In this document: positions 9,566-18,420 of the stretch, piece by piece
How positions within the stretch are numbered: position 1 is the first letter of the stretch
Layout of the letters: each line of letters opens with the position of its first letter
NCBI GenBank assembly: GCA_945878865.1
Contig: CAMCUD010000020.1
Span: 1-64,000 of the forward strand
Length of the DNA stretch: 64,000 nt
Reading direction: 5' to 3'
Source: Bifidobacterium breve
GTDB lineage: Bacteria; Actinomycetota; Thermoleophilia; Solirubrobacterales; Solirubrobacteraceae
Program-made: the position numbers and the translations under genes
The notes under the pieces: generated by a model
Databases searched by the model: none
What the model was told of the DNA's origin: nothing
The model's input: only the letters and a program-made list of their open reading frames with translations

Positions 9566-11514
9566 GCCTCGACACAGGGGCGGAACAGGAGGCCCGTTCT
9601 CTATCCGCGCGGAACATTGCCCGCACAGCGGCCGATCGTCAGGCTGCGCGCAGTCTTCCTCGTCCCCAGCTGCCTCTGCCTTTGACGAACACCACGCTGG
9701 CCTCCCCTGTCCAGGCCTACCTCACTTCGGTCCACGAGCACTGCCTCGAGGACACCAGCGGCGCGGTCGCCGACTACATCCCCGAGCTCGCCCGGGTCGA
9801 CGCTGACGCCTTCGGGCTCTGCCTAGCGACGATCGACGGGCACGTCTACGAGGTCGGCGACACGAGCGAGCGCTTCACGATCCAGTCGATGTCCAAGCCG
9901 TTCACGTACGGCCTGGCGCTCGAGGACGCCGGCTACGACCGCGTGATGGCGAAGGTGGGCCTGGAGCCCAGCGGCGAGGCGTTCAACTCCATCAGCCTCG
10001 AACCCGACACCGGCCGGCCGATGAACCCGATGATCAACGCGGGGGCGATCACGACCACCTCGCTGGTGGCCGGCGCCGACGCCGCCGAACGCGAGGCCCG
10101 CCTGCTGGCCGCCTACGGGCGCTACGCCGGACGCGAGCTCGACATCGACACCGCGGTCTACATCTCCGAGCGCGACACGGGCCACCGCAACCGCGCGATC
10201 GGCAACATGCTGCGCAGCTTCGGGATCCTCGAGGACGACCCCGACCTCCCGCTCGACCTCTACTTCCGCCAGTGCTCGATCGCCGTCGACTGCCGGGACC
10301 TCAGCGTGATGGCCGCGACGCTCGCCAACGGCGGCGTCAATCCGATCACCGGCGAACGGGCGCTGACCGAGGACTACGTCGACACCGTCCTGAGCGTGAT
10401 GACGACGTGCGGGATGTACGACGCGGCGGGCAACTGGGTCGAGGGCGTCGGCATGCCGGCCAAGAGCGGGGTCAGCGGCGGCATCATCGCCGTGCTGCCC
10501 GGCCAGCTCGGCATCGGCGTGTACTCCCCGCGGCTGGACGCCGTCGGCAACAGCGTGCGCGGGGTCCGCGTCTGCGAGCTGCTCGCCCAGCAGCAGGAGA
10601 TGCACTTCCTCCGGGTCGCGCGCTCCTCACGCTCCGCCATCCGCGCGCGCCACGACGTGGCGAGCGTTCCGTCCAAGCGCCTGCGCGGCGAAGGCGACCG
10701 CGCCGTCCTCGAGGAGCACGGCACCCGCGCGATCGTCTTCGAGCTGCAGGGCGACCTCGTGTTCGGCGCCGTCGAGGCGGTCGTCCACCAGGTCGCCGCG
10801 CGCTGCGAGGACCTCGACCTCGCCGTCATCGACCTCCGGGCCACCACGGAGATGCACCACGCCGCCGCGGGGATGCTGCTCGAGCTGCGCCGGTTCCTGC
10901 TGGCGCAGGGCCGCGAGCTCGTCTTCGTCTCCGCGCTCGGCGAGCCGGCGCTCGAAGCGGCCGCCGGCAGCGATCCGCCGCGCATCTTCCAGGACCTCGA
11001 CAGCGCGACGGACTGGTGCGAGGAGACGCTCCTCGGCCGCTACGGCACCCCGCAGGAGCAGGCCGGCCCCATACGCTTGGCCGACCATCAGATCGCCCGT
11101 GGCCTGTCGAAATACGAGCTCGAGCGCCTGGAGTCGATCGTCAGCACGCGGGTCTTCGACGCCGGGGAGACGATCATCCGCGTCGGCGACCCCGCGGATG
11201 AGATCTACCTCCTCGTCCGCGGCGAGGTCAGCGTCACCGTCGAGGGCGCGGACGGCCTGCCGCGGCGCCTCTCGACGCTCCTGCCAGGGATCATGTTCGG
11301 CGAGCTCGCCGTCATCGGCCAGTCGGCGCGGACGGCGAACGTGATCGCCGACCGCGCCGGGGAGCTGCTGGTCATCGGGGTCGAGGACCTCCAGATCCTC
11401 GCCGCGACCGATCCCACGCTGCACGCGGGGATCCTGCAGAACATGCTCGCGACGGCCTACGACACGATCACGCGGTTGACCCGCGAGGTCGCGTCGCTGA
11501 CCGATCGCGGCTGA
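9562..11514 (+). CDS. glsA: Glutaminase fused to STAS and cyclic-nucleotide-binding domains
   Basis: 650 aa, GTG start, about twice the length of a simple serine-dependent glutaminase. It converts glutamine to glutamate and ammonia. The glutaminase domain is at about residues 45-350, with the SxxK nucleophile motif in QSMSKPF (Ser near 109) and NPMINAGAI. A STAS domain follows at about 385-490 (RAIVFELQGDLVFG, DLAVIDLR). A cyclic-nucleotide-binding domain is at about 520-640, with phosphate-binding cassette FGELAVIGQSARTANV, including the expected Arg. The layout suggests control of activity by cAMP or a similar ligand. An adenylate cyclase lies at 19953. The stop abuts the convergent SPFH stop as TGATCA. 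Confidence 0.88.
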   Translation: MSLDTGAEQEARSLSARNIARTAADRQAARSLPRPQLPLPLTNTTLASPVQAYLTSVHEHCLEDTSGAVADYIPELARVDADAFGLCLATIDGHVYEVGDTSERFTIQSMSKPFTYGLALEDAGYDRVMAKVGLEPSGEAFNSISLEPDTGRPMNPMINAGAITTTSLVAGADAAEREARLLAAYGRYAGRELDIDTAVYISERDTGHRNRAIGNMLRSFGILEDDPDLPLDLYFRQCSIAVDCRDLSVMAATLANGGVNPITGERALTEDYVDTVLSVMTTCGMYDAAGNWVEGVGMPAKSGVSGGIIAVLPGQLGIGVYSPRLDAVGNSVRGVRVCELLAQQQEMHFLRVARSSRSAIRARHDVASVPSKRLRGEGDRAVLEEHGTRAIVFELQGDLVFGAVEAVVHQVAARCEDLDLAVIDLRATTEMHHAAAGMLLELRRFLLAQGRELVFVSALGEPALEAAAGSDPPRIFQDLDSATDWCEETLLGRYGTPQEQAGPIRLADHQIARGLSKYELERLESIVSTRVFDAGETIIRVGDPADEIYLLVRGEVSVTVEGADGLPRRLSTLLPGIMFGELAVIGQSARTANVIADRAGELLVIGVEDLQILAATDPTLHAGILQNMLATAYDTITRLTREVASLTDRG

Positions 11515-12414
11515 TCAGGCCTGCGGCTTGCCGTCCCCGTCACCGGCGGTGAGCTTGCCCAGCGCGCCGCCGAGGTTGCCGAGCGCCTGGTTGAACTCGC
11601 TGGGGATGATGAAGATCTTGTTCGCCGGCCCCTGGGCGAGCTGCGGGAGCATCTGCAGGTACTGGTAGCTGAGGAGCTCCTGGTCGGGCTTGCCCTCGTG
11701 GATGGCGGTGAAGACGGTGTCGATCGCCTTCGCGTCACCCTCGGCTCGCAGGATCGCCGACTCCTTCGCGCCCTGGGCCTTGAGGACCGCGGACTCCTTC
11801 TCGCCCTGGGCGGTGAGGATCTGCGACTGCTTGACGCCCTCGGCGGTGAGGATCGCGGCGCGACGGTCGCGCTCGGCGCGCATCTGCTTCTCCATCGCTT
11901 CCTGAATCGTGCCGGGCGGGTCGATCGACTTGATCTCGACCGTGTTCACGCGGATGCCCCAGCGGCCGGTCGTCGCGTCGAGGACGGAACGGAGCGCGTT
12001 GTTCACGGCGTCACGACTGGTCAGCGTCTCCTCGAGCGTCATGCCGCCGACGACGTTGCGCAGCGTCGTGATCGTGAGCTGCTCGATCGCCTGGAGCGGA
12101 TTGGCGACCTCGTACGTCACGGACTTCGGATCCGTGATCGTGAAGTACAGGACGGTGTCGATCTGCACCGTCACGTTGTCCGACGTGATCACCGGCTGCG
12201 CGCCGAACGTCACGACCTGCTCACGCAGGTCGATCAGGGGCCGCAGCTTGTCGATGAAGGGGACGATGATCGTCAGCCCCGGCGACAGCGTGCGGCTGTA
12301 GCGGCCCAGCCGCTCCACCACGCCCGCGCGCGCCTGCGGCACGATCCTCACGGTGCGGGCCGCGACGAAGATCACGAAGAGGCCCACCACCACCAGCACG
12401 ATCAGTCCGGCCAT
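11515..12414 (-). CDS. SPFH/stomatin-like membrane scaffold protein (QmcA type)
   Basis: 299 aa. One N-terminal membrane anchor (about residues 2-21) precedes the SPFH/band-7 domain (RIVPQARAGVVERLGRYSRTL, DPKSVTYEVANP). A Glu/Lys/Ala-rich coiled coil follows at about 190-250 (QGEKESAVLKAQGAKESA). Proteins of this kind form membrane microdomain oligomers. It lies 10 bp after the nfeD-like gene, the usual partner of SPFH proteins. Confidence 0.9.
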   Translation of the reverse strand: MAGLIVLVVVGLFVIFVAARTVRIVPQARAGVVERLGRYSRTLSPGLTIIVPFIDKLRPLIDLREQVVTFGAQPVITSDNVTVQIDTVLYFTITDPKSVTYEVANPLQAIEQLTITTLRNVVGGMTLEETLTSRDAVNNALRSVLDATTGRWGIRVNTVEIKSIDPPGTIQEAMEKQMRAERDRRAAILTAEGVKQSQILTAQGEKESAVLKAQGAKESAILRAEGDAKAIDTVFTAIHEGKPDQELLSYQYLQMLPQLAQGPANKIFIIPSEFNQALGNLGGALGKLTAGDGDGKPQA

Positions 12415-12424
12415 CAGTCTTCTC

Positions 12425-12856
12425 CTAGTCGTCTGTCACGAGCGCGGTTGCGCCCCGGATCTCCACGACCTGCACCTTCGCGCCCGCATCAATCGGCTGC
12501 TCGTCGTACGAGCGCGCCGTCCACACCTCACCGTTGATGCGCACGGTCCCGACCCCCTGGTCGTTGACGATGCGCTCCAGCACGACGCCGGACGCGCCCT
12601 GGAGCGCGGCGGTGCCGGTGCGGATCTGCGGCGGCGTGTAGAGGTGCCGCCGGGCGATGGGCCGGACGAACGTCAGCAGCAGCGCGCCGCCGATGACGAA
12701 GATCGTCCACGACGCCACGACGCCCGCCCCCGCCGCGTCGGCGATCGCGGCGAGCGCCGCACTGATCGCAAACGGCCCGAGGAAGAAGCTCGTGGTCGCG
12801 ATCTCGCCGACGGCGAAGATCACGGCGAGCACGATGAAGATGGCCCAGAGGTCCAT
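12425..12856 (-). CDS. NfeD family membrane protein
   Basis: 143 aa. Two or three membrane helices at residues 1-65 are followed by the soluble OB-fold NfeD C-terminal domain (GVVLERIVNDQGVGTVRINGEVWTA pattern). It is the short form without the ClpP-like protease domain. NfeD proteins partner SPFH proteins, and the order nfeD then SPFH with a 10-bp gap indicates one operon. It is placed directly downstream of ftsY, 42 bp away. Confidence 0.88.
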   Translation of the reverse strand: MDLWAIFIVLAVIFAVGEIATTSFFLGPFAISAALAAIADAAGAGVVASWTIFVIGGALLLTFVRPIARRHLYTPPQIRTGTAALQGASGVVLERIVNDQGVGTVRINGEVWTARSYDEQPIDAGAKVQVVEIRGATALVTDD

Positions 12857-12898
12857 GGTCAGGAGCCTAACGACGCAGCAGGCTGTTCGTTACGGCGC

Positions 12899-13897
12899 TC
12901 AGCTCAGCAGCGCCCGCGCGAAATCGTCGGCGTCGAACGGGCGGAGATCCTCCAGCGCCTCGCCCACGCCGATGAGCTTCACCGGGATGCCGAGTTCGCT
13001 GGCAATCGCCAGCGCGATGCCGCCCTTCGCGGTCCCGTCGAGCTTCGTCAGGACGATGCCATCAACCGGCACGGCCTCGCTGAAGAGCTTGGCCTGACGC
13101 AGCCCGTTCTGACCAGTCGTGCTGTCGACGGTCAGCAGCGTCTCGTGCGGCGCGCCCTCCAGCTGTTTGGCGATCACGCGCCGGACCTTGGAGAGCTCCT
13201 CCATGAGGTTGTCCTGCGTGTGCAAGCGCCCGGCGGTGTCGATGATCACGACGTCGACGCCCTGCTCGCGCCCCTGCTTGACGGCCTCGAAGGCAACCGA
13301 CCCCGGGTCCGCGCCCTCCGGCCCGCGCACGATGCTGCAGCCGGCCCGCTCCGACCACCCGGCGAGCTGCTCGACGGCGGCCGCGCGGAAGGTGTCGGCG
13401 GCGCCGAGCAGGACGGACAGCCCCAGCTCCTTCTGCAGATGCCAGGCGAGCTTGCCGATCGTCGTGGTCTTGCCGGTGCCGTTGACGCCGACCGCCATGA
13501 TCACCGTGGGCGTGCTTGTGACGTCGATGCGGTCCTCGAACGGCTCGTCGCCGCCACGCGCGATCTGCGCGAGGAGTTCCTGCAGGCGCGCCGTCAGCGC
13601 CTCTCCGCCCTCGACCTCGCCGGAGGTCGCCTCCTGCTCGAGCTGCATGACGACCTTGGCGGTCGTCGTCGCGCCGACGTCGGCCATGATCAGCGCTTCC
13701 TCCAGGCGCTCCCAGGTCTCGTCGTCGAGTGTCTCGAACAGCGTCGCCTGGATCTCGGCGCCGAGCGCCTGCCGGGTCTTCGTGAGGTTCTCGCGCAGCC
13801 GGCGGAAGAACCCGCGGCGCGCCTCCGGCTCGGCCTCGGCGTCGGGCGCGTCGGCGCCCTGCGGGAGGATGAAGAGGTCGTTCCAGTCTCGGGCCAT
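12899..13897 (-). CDS. ftsY: SRP receptor GTPase FtsY
   Basis: 332 aa, starting MARDWNDLFILPQ; the track ORF adds 28 upstream codons. It is the membrane-associated receptor for Ffh-ribosome complexes. A short acidic A-region (about 1-40) precedes the NG domain, with GVNGTGKTTTIGKLA (P-loop), DTAGRLHTQ and LTKLDGTAKGG. In most bacteria ftsY follows smc directly; here a protoglobin-like gene on the other strand lies between them. Its partner ffh is 9.8 kb further down. Confidence 0.95.
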   Translation of the reverse strand: MARDWNDLFILPQGADAPDAEAEPEARRGFFRRLRENLTKTRQALGAEIQATLFETLDDETWERLEEALIMADVGATTTAKVVMQLEQEATSGEVEGGEALTARLQELLAQIARGGDEPFEDRIDVTSTPTVIMAVGVNGTGKTTTIGKLAWHLQKELGLSVLLGAADTFRAAAVEQLAGWSERAGCSIVRGPEGADPGSVAFEAVKQGREQGVDVVIIDTAGRLHTQDNLMEELSKVRRVIAKQLEGAPHETLLTVDSTTGQNGLRQAKLFSEAVPVDGIVLTKLDGTAKGGIALAIASELGIPVKLIGVGEALEDLRPFDADDFARALLS

Positions 13898-14001
13898 CGC
13901 GGCGGCGACGATAGCGGCAGCGCAGCTGATCTGGCGCTTAAGCACTCGGGCTACGCTGCCGATACTTGTACAGACGTCCAACTCCCGAGGTTTGCCCCGC
14001 C

Positions 14002-14505
14002 GTGCCCACTGCCGCCCCCGAAGCCGCCCCCACTCCCCTCGCCGCCCAGACCGACCTGCGCCCGCACGACATCGCGCGGCTGCGTGCGGTCGCCGAACGC
14101 CTCAATCTCTCCGTCGACCGCCTCGCCCGCCGCGTCTGGGAGCGCGTACGTGAGCAGCCCGGCGCGCCCGAGCGATTCGCCGCCATGCCCGACGGCGGCG
14201 CGCACCTGCGCCGGCGCCTGCACGAGTACATCCGCTCGATCTGGTCCGGCGACCACGACGCCCGGCTGCGCAACGCCCGCGACCACATCGGCTCGGGATC
14301 GCTGGAGCACGGCATCCCGCTGGAGGCCTATCTCGGGGCATTCGTCCTCATCGACGACGTCGTGATCGACGAGCTCGTCCGCGGCCTCGCCGACGACCCG
14401 GAGTGCCTCAGCGTCACGCTGCGCTCGTACCGCCGCGTGACCACGACGGACCTCCTCGTGCATCTGGGCCGCAGTGACGCGGCCCGCGGCATCACGCCGC
14501 GCTGA
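14002..14505 (+). CDS. Protoglobin-like (globin-sensor fold) protein lacking the usual proximal histidine
   Basis: 167 aa from GTG 14002; TTG 13966 is a weaker option. After a Pro/Ala-rich start, an all-helical domain resembles the globin part of globin-coupled sensors: LRRRLHEYIRSIWSGDHD, then HIGSGSLEHGIPLEAYLGAF, like the F-helix pattern RIGLVHxRIGLPPxWYLGAY. At the heme-ligating His the sequence reads Ser; a His occurs three residues later. There is no output domain, so if it is a sensor it must act through a partner. It sits between ftsY and smc on the opposite strand and overlaps smc's 3' end by 14 bp. The family call comes from motif spacing only. Confidence 0.6.
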   Translation: MPTAAPEAAPTPLAAQTDLRPHDIARLRAVAERLNLSVDRLARRVWERVREQPGAPERFAAMPDGGAHLRRRLHEYIRSIWSGDHDARLRNARDHIGSGSLEHGIPLEAYLGAFVLIDDVVIDELVRGLADDPECLSVTLRSYRRVTTTDLLVHLGRSDAARGITPR

Positions 14506-17500
14506 CCGCCTCGCGCGGCGGCATCTTCCGCGAGACGACCTTCGAGACACCGTTGGCGGCCATCGACACGCCGTAGAGCACGTCGGCGGCCTCCATCGTG
14601 CGCTTCTGGTGCGTGACGACGATGAACTGCGCGCGGTTGGAGTACGTCTCGAGCAGGTCGAGGAAGCGGGAGATGTTGAGATCGTCGAGCGCCGCCTCGA
14701 CCTCGTCGAGGATGTAGAACGGGCACGGCTTGGCGAGGAAGACCGCGAAGAGGAACGCCAGCGCGGTCATCGACTTCTCTCCGCCGGACAGCAGCGTCAG
14801 GCGCTTCATCGACTTGCCGGCCGGCGTGATCTCGATCTCGACGCCGAGCAGCTCGTCCTCGTCCTCGGCGTGCTCCTCGGCGAGCGCCTCGGCCTCGGCC
14901 GCGGCTTCCTGCGCCGCCTCGTCGCCGGCGTCGGTCTGGCCGCCGAGGACGGGCTTGGAGGCCACCTCCTCCTTGACGAGCCGCAGGCGACCGCGGCCGC
15001 CGGGGAAGACCTTCCCGGCGAGCTCCTCGAAGTTCTTCGCAGCGGCGGAGAAGGTCTCCTCGAAGGTCTCGCGGATCTGGCGGTCGGTGTCACGGATGAG
15101 CGTGCGCAGCTCGCGCAGCGCCGTCTCGAGGTCGGTCCGCTGCGTCTCGAGCTCCTCGACGTGCGCAACGGCCTCCTCGTACTCGGCCTTGGCCAGCGGG
15201 TTGACCGGCCCGAGCTGCTCGCGGCGCTTGGCCAGCCGCTCGATGCGCTGACGGAGGTCGTGGACCTTCTCGTCGGGCAGGGCCTCCTCGGCCGGCTTGG
15301 GATCGAAGCCCAGCCGCTCGGCCACCTCGCTCAGCTCGCCGGTCAGCTCCGCGGACCGGTCGCGCTCGCGCTGGGCGCGGACCTCGGCGTTCGTGACCTT
15401 GTCGCCGCACTCGCGCAGTGTGCGCTGGAGCTCGGCCTCCTTCGAGGCGCAGGCCCGCAGCGCCGTCGCCACACCCTCGCCGGCGGCGCGGTCGGCGGCC
15501 AGCTCGGCTTCGAGCGCCTCGACCCGGTTGGCCACCTCGGCAATCACCCGCTGCAGCGCCTCGGCGAGCCGTTCGGCCACGGGATGCAGCCGCCGGTCGG
15601 TGTCGATGCGCTGCTGCAACAGGGCGATCCGCTGCTGACGCTCGTCGCGCTGGCGCGCCGCACGCTCGGCGTTGCGGCGCTCGGCCTGCAGCTCCCCGTC
15701 GAGCTGGGCGCGCCGGACGGCAGCCGCGCCGTCCTCGGGCGCCTTGCGGCGCTGCTCGATGAGCCACGCCGCGCGACGCACCTCCTCCTCGGCGGCGGCG
15801 CGGGCGCGATCGATCTCGCGCACGGCGTCGTCGGCCTTCTCCCGCTCGAGGTCGGCGGCGGTCACACCCTCGCCGGCCTGCTCGGCGGCGGCCTTCGCGG
15901 CCTGCTCGGCCTGCACCGCCGCCTCGGAGGCGGAGATGAGCTCGTCGCGGCGGTTGCGCTCGGCGAGCACACGCTCCTCGCCGGCGTCGGCGGACTGCCG
16001 CAGCTCCCCCACCCGGGCATCCCACACGCGGCCGCCCTTCGTGACGGCCACACCGGTGAAGTCATCCGCCACGGAAGCGAGGTCCTCGACGACCCATGCG
16101 TCGGCCAGCAGGCGCTTGGCCAGCGACGCGCCGGGCTCGTCGCCGCCGACGAGGTCGGCGAGACGCACGGCGTCAGACGTCGGCGCGGCCGCCGTGCCCG
16201 CGGCCTCGGCGGCGCCCGCGACGAGCGTCAGGCCGCCGTCGGAGCCGGCGCGGTCGAGCAGCGCACCGGCGGTCGGGCGGTCGTCGGCGACCGCGGCGCG
16301 CAGGCGCCCGTCCAGCGCGGCGGCGAGCGCGCGCTCGAAGCCGCCCTTGACCTCCAGGCCGTCAGCGAGCGACCGCACGCCCTTCTCGCGGCCCAGCGCG
16401 GCGCCGGCGTGCGTGCGCAGGAACTGGTTGCAGGCCGCGAGCTCGGCGCCGATTCGCGCGGCGTCCCGGCGCGCCGCCTCGACGGCCTTCTCCGCCTCGC
16501 GGCGCGTGGCGCGCGCGGCGTTCGTGGCTGCGTCGGCGTCGGCGAGCGCCTTGGCCCGCAGCGCGACGGTGGCGGTCAGCTCCTCGACCCGGACCTGGGC
16601 GGCGGCGCGCTGGGATTCCAGCTCGGCCACCTCGCGCTCGAGCTCGGCCTGACGGTCGGCGTCCAGCCGCGCGATCTCGGCCTCCAGCGCCTCGATGCGC
16701 TCGCGCCCCTGCTCGTCCGGGGCGTCAGCCTCGGCCTCCTCGTGCAGCGCGGCGAGCTGCCGCGCCCGCCGGTCGATGCGCTCGGAGATCTCCGCACCCG
16801 TCTGCTTGACGCGATCGAGCCGCAGCTCGATGCGCTCCGCCGCCGCACGCGCGGCGAACACCCGGCGGGCGAGGTTCTCGCGCCGCTCGGTCTGCGCGGC
16901 CAGCTGCTGTTCGACCTGCTCACGCTCCGCCGCCACGGCGCCGAGCTGCGCCTGCGCCTCATCCCGCGCGGCACGGGCCGCGGTGCGCTCGCGCTCGGCC
17001 TCGGCCAGCTGCGTCTGCGCCGCGCGCAGGCGGTCGGCGGCCAGCTCGAAGCGGGCCTCGTCGCTCTGGCGCTGGAGGCGCTCGTGCAGCTCGGCGGCCT
17101 CGGCCTGGCGCTTGAGCGGCCGCAGGCGGGTGCGCGCCTCGCGCTCGACGTCCAGCGCGCGGTCGAGGTTCTGCTGCGTGCGCTCGAGCTTGAGCTGCGC
17201 GCGCCGGCGGCGCTTGCGGTGCTTGCCGAGGCCCGCGGCCTCCTCGATGAGCAGCCGGCGGTCCTTCGGCTTGGAGGTGACGATCGCCTCGACGCGGCCC
17301 TGCGAGACCACGGAGTGCATCTCCTTGCCCAGGCCGGTGTCGCTGAGGACCTCCAGCACGTCGACGAGGCGGCACTTCGCGCCGTTGAGGCGGTACTCGC
17401 CGTCGCCGTTGCGATCGAGCCGGCGCATGATCGAGATCTCGCTCATCGGCACGTCGATCTCGCCGCCGGAGTTGTCGAGGACCAGCTCGACCTCGGCGCT

Positions 17501-17728
17501 GCTCTTGGCCTGCACGCCGTGGCCGCCGCCGAAGATGACGTCCTGCATCGACTGGCCGCGGACCGCGAGCGGAGACTGCTCGCCCATCGCCCACAGCACG
17601 GCGTCGGTGACGTTCGACTTGCCCGAGCCGTTCGGGCCGACGATCACCGCCGTGCCCGGGGAGAACTCCAGCTTCGTGCGGTCGGGGAACGACTTGAACC
17701 CCTTCAGCGTCAGCGACTTGAGATGCAT
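14492..17728 (-). CDS. smc: Chromosome partition protein SMC
   Basis: 1078 aa from ATG 17728 (MHLKSLTLKGFKSFPD). It is a condensin ATPase that organises the nucleoid. The N-terminal head has Walker A GPNGSGKSN. Long Ala/Glu/Arg coiled coils flank a hinge at about residues 450-600. The C-terminal head has the LSGGEKSM signature and Walker B YILDEVEAALDD. It is about 100 residues shorter than typical bacterial SMC, probably in the coiled-coil arms. A very acidic stretch (residues about 950-975) precedes the C-terminal head. The start overlaps the rnc stop as ATGA. ScpA/ScpB are not in the window. The 1187-aa plus-strand ORF here is a shadow. Confidence 0.95.
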   Translation of the reverse strand: MHLKSLTLKGFKSFPDRTKLEFSPGTAVIVGPNGSGKSNVTDAVLWAMGEQSPLAVRGQSMQDVIFGGGHGVQAKSSAEVELVLDNSGGEIDVPMSEISIMRRLDRNGDGEYRLNGAKCRLVDVLEVLSDTGLGKEMHSVVSQGRVEAIVTSKPKDRRLLIEEAAGLGKHRKRRRRAQLKLERTQQNLDRALDVEREARTRLRPLKRQAEAAELHERLQRQSDEARFELAADRLRAAQTQLAEAERERTAARAARDEAQAQLGAVAAEREQVEQQLAAQTERRENLARRVFAARAAAERIELRLDRVKQTGAEISERIDRRARQLAALHEEAEADAPDEQGRERIEALEAEIARLDADRQAELEREVAELESQRAAAQVRVEELTATVALRAKALADADAATNAARATRREAEKAVEAARRDAARIGAELAACNQFLRTHAGAALGREKGVRSLADGLEVKGGFERALAAALDGRLRAAVADDRPTAGALLDRAGSDGGLTLVAGAAEAAGTAAAPTSDAVRLADLVGGDEPGASLAKRLLADAWVVEDLASVADDFTGVAVTKGGRVWDARVGELRQSADAGEERVLAERNRRDELISASEAAVQAEQAAKAAAEQAGEGVTAADLEREKADDAVREIDRARAAAEEEVRRAAWLIEQRRKAPEDGAAAVRRAQLDGELQAERRNAERAARQRDERQQRIALLQQRIDTDRRLHPVAERLAEALQRVIAEVANRVEALEAELAADRAAGEGVATALRACASKEAELQRTLRECGDKVTNAEVRAQRERDRSAELTGELSEVAERLGFDPKPAEEALPDEKVHDLRQRIERLAKRREQLGPVNPLAKAEYEEAVAHVEELETQRTDLETALRELRTLIRDTDRQIRETFEETFSAAAKNFEELAGKVFPGGRGRLRLVKEEVASKPVLGGQTDAGDEAAQEAAAEAEALAEEHAEDEDELLGVEIEITPAGKSMKRLTLLSGGEKSMTALAFLFAVFLAKPCPFYILDEVEAALDDLNISRFLDLLETYSNRAQFIVVTHQKRTMEAADVLYGVSMAANGVSKVVSRKMPPREAVSAA

Positions 17729-18420
17729 CAGCTCGTGGCTCCTTCGGGGTCCTCCACCGGGTGCAGCGCGTCCAGCGCGACCCGGGCGGCCTCCTGCTCG
17801 GCGGCCTTCTTGCTGCGGCCCTCGCCCTTGCCCACGGGCGCGCCGTCGACGGTGGCGACGACCTCGAAGATGCGCTCGTGCGGGGGGCCCAGCTCGTTCA
17901 CGACCGCATACTCCACCACTTCGCCCCGACGGGCCAGGCGTTCCTGCAGCGCGGACTTGAAATCGACGGGGTGTTCGAGGGCCTCCGCGATCTCGGGCTG
18001 GAAGGCCTCGACGACCGCCTCGGCCGTCGCCTCGTAGCCGGCGTGCAGGAAGCATGCGCCGATGATCGCCTCAGTCACGCTGGCCAGCACACGCTCGGTC
18101 TCGACGAGCTGGGCCTGGGCGTCGCCCTCGGGTGCGGCCTCGCGCAGCTTGGCGGGCACGCCGAGCCGCTCGGCCACGCCGCGGCACGCCGGCCCGGAGA
18201 CCGACTGGGCGCGGATCTTCGTCAGGCGCCCGGCGCCGAAGCGCTCGGCCTCCAGGCGCGGATAGAGGTGCGCGGTCACCGCCAGGCCGAGGACGGAGTC
18301 CCCGAGGAACGCCAGGCGCGTGTACGAGTCGGACCGGCGCTCGGCCCACGACTCGTGGGTGAAGACCTGCCGATGCAGGTCCTCGGGCAGGTCATCCAGG
18401 AGTGCAGAGAGCTTCTTCAG
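17728..18420 (-). CDS. rnc: Ribonuclease III with altered active site and non-canonical start
   Basis: The domain extends well upstream of the track's GTG. In frame one reads LPEDLHRQVFTHESWAERR and RLAFLGDSVLGLAV, followed by the listed 183 aa. No ATG, GTG or TTG exists in this frame back into acpP. CTG at 18420, overlapping the acpP stop, would give 230 aa, the normal length; CTG at 18399 is another option. The C-terminal dsRNA-binding domain is intact (DFKSALQERLA, GKGEGRSKKAAEQEAA). In the nuclease domain, compared with E. coli, Glu41 reads Ala and Asp114 reads Ser, while Asp45 and Glu117 are kept. Its normal role is processing of rRNA precursors and double-stranded RNA. Confidence 0.85.
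   Translation of the reverse strand: MKKLSALLDDLPEDLHRQVFTHESWAERRSDSYTRLAFLGDSVLGLAVTAHLYPRLEAERFGAGRLTKIRAQSVSGPACRGVAERLGVPAKLREAAPEGDAQAQLVETERVLASVTEAIIGACFLHAGYEATAEAVVEAFQPEIAEALEHPVDFKSALQERLARRGEVVEYAVVNELGPPHERIFEVVATVDGAPVGKGEGRSKKAAEQEAARVALDALHPVEDPEGATS

Noticed and set aside
14474-18037. A 1187-aa plus-strand ORF over smc and rnc
   Set aside because: It is low-complexity Leu/Gly/Arg text, the mirror of SMC coiled coils in a GC-rich genome, with no family motif.
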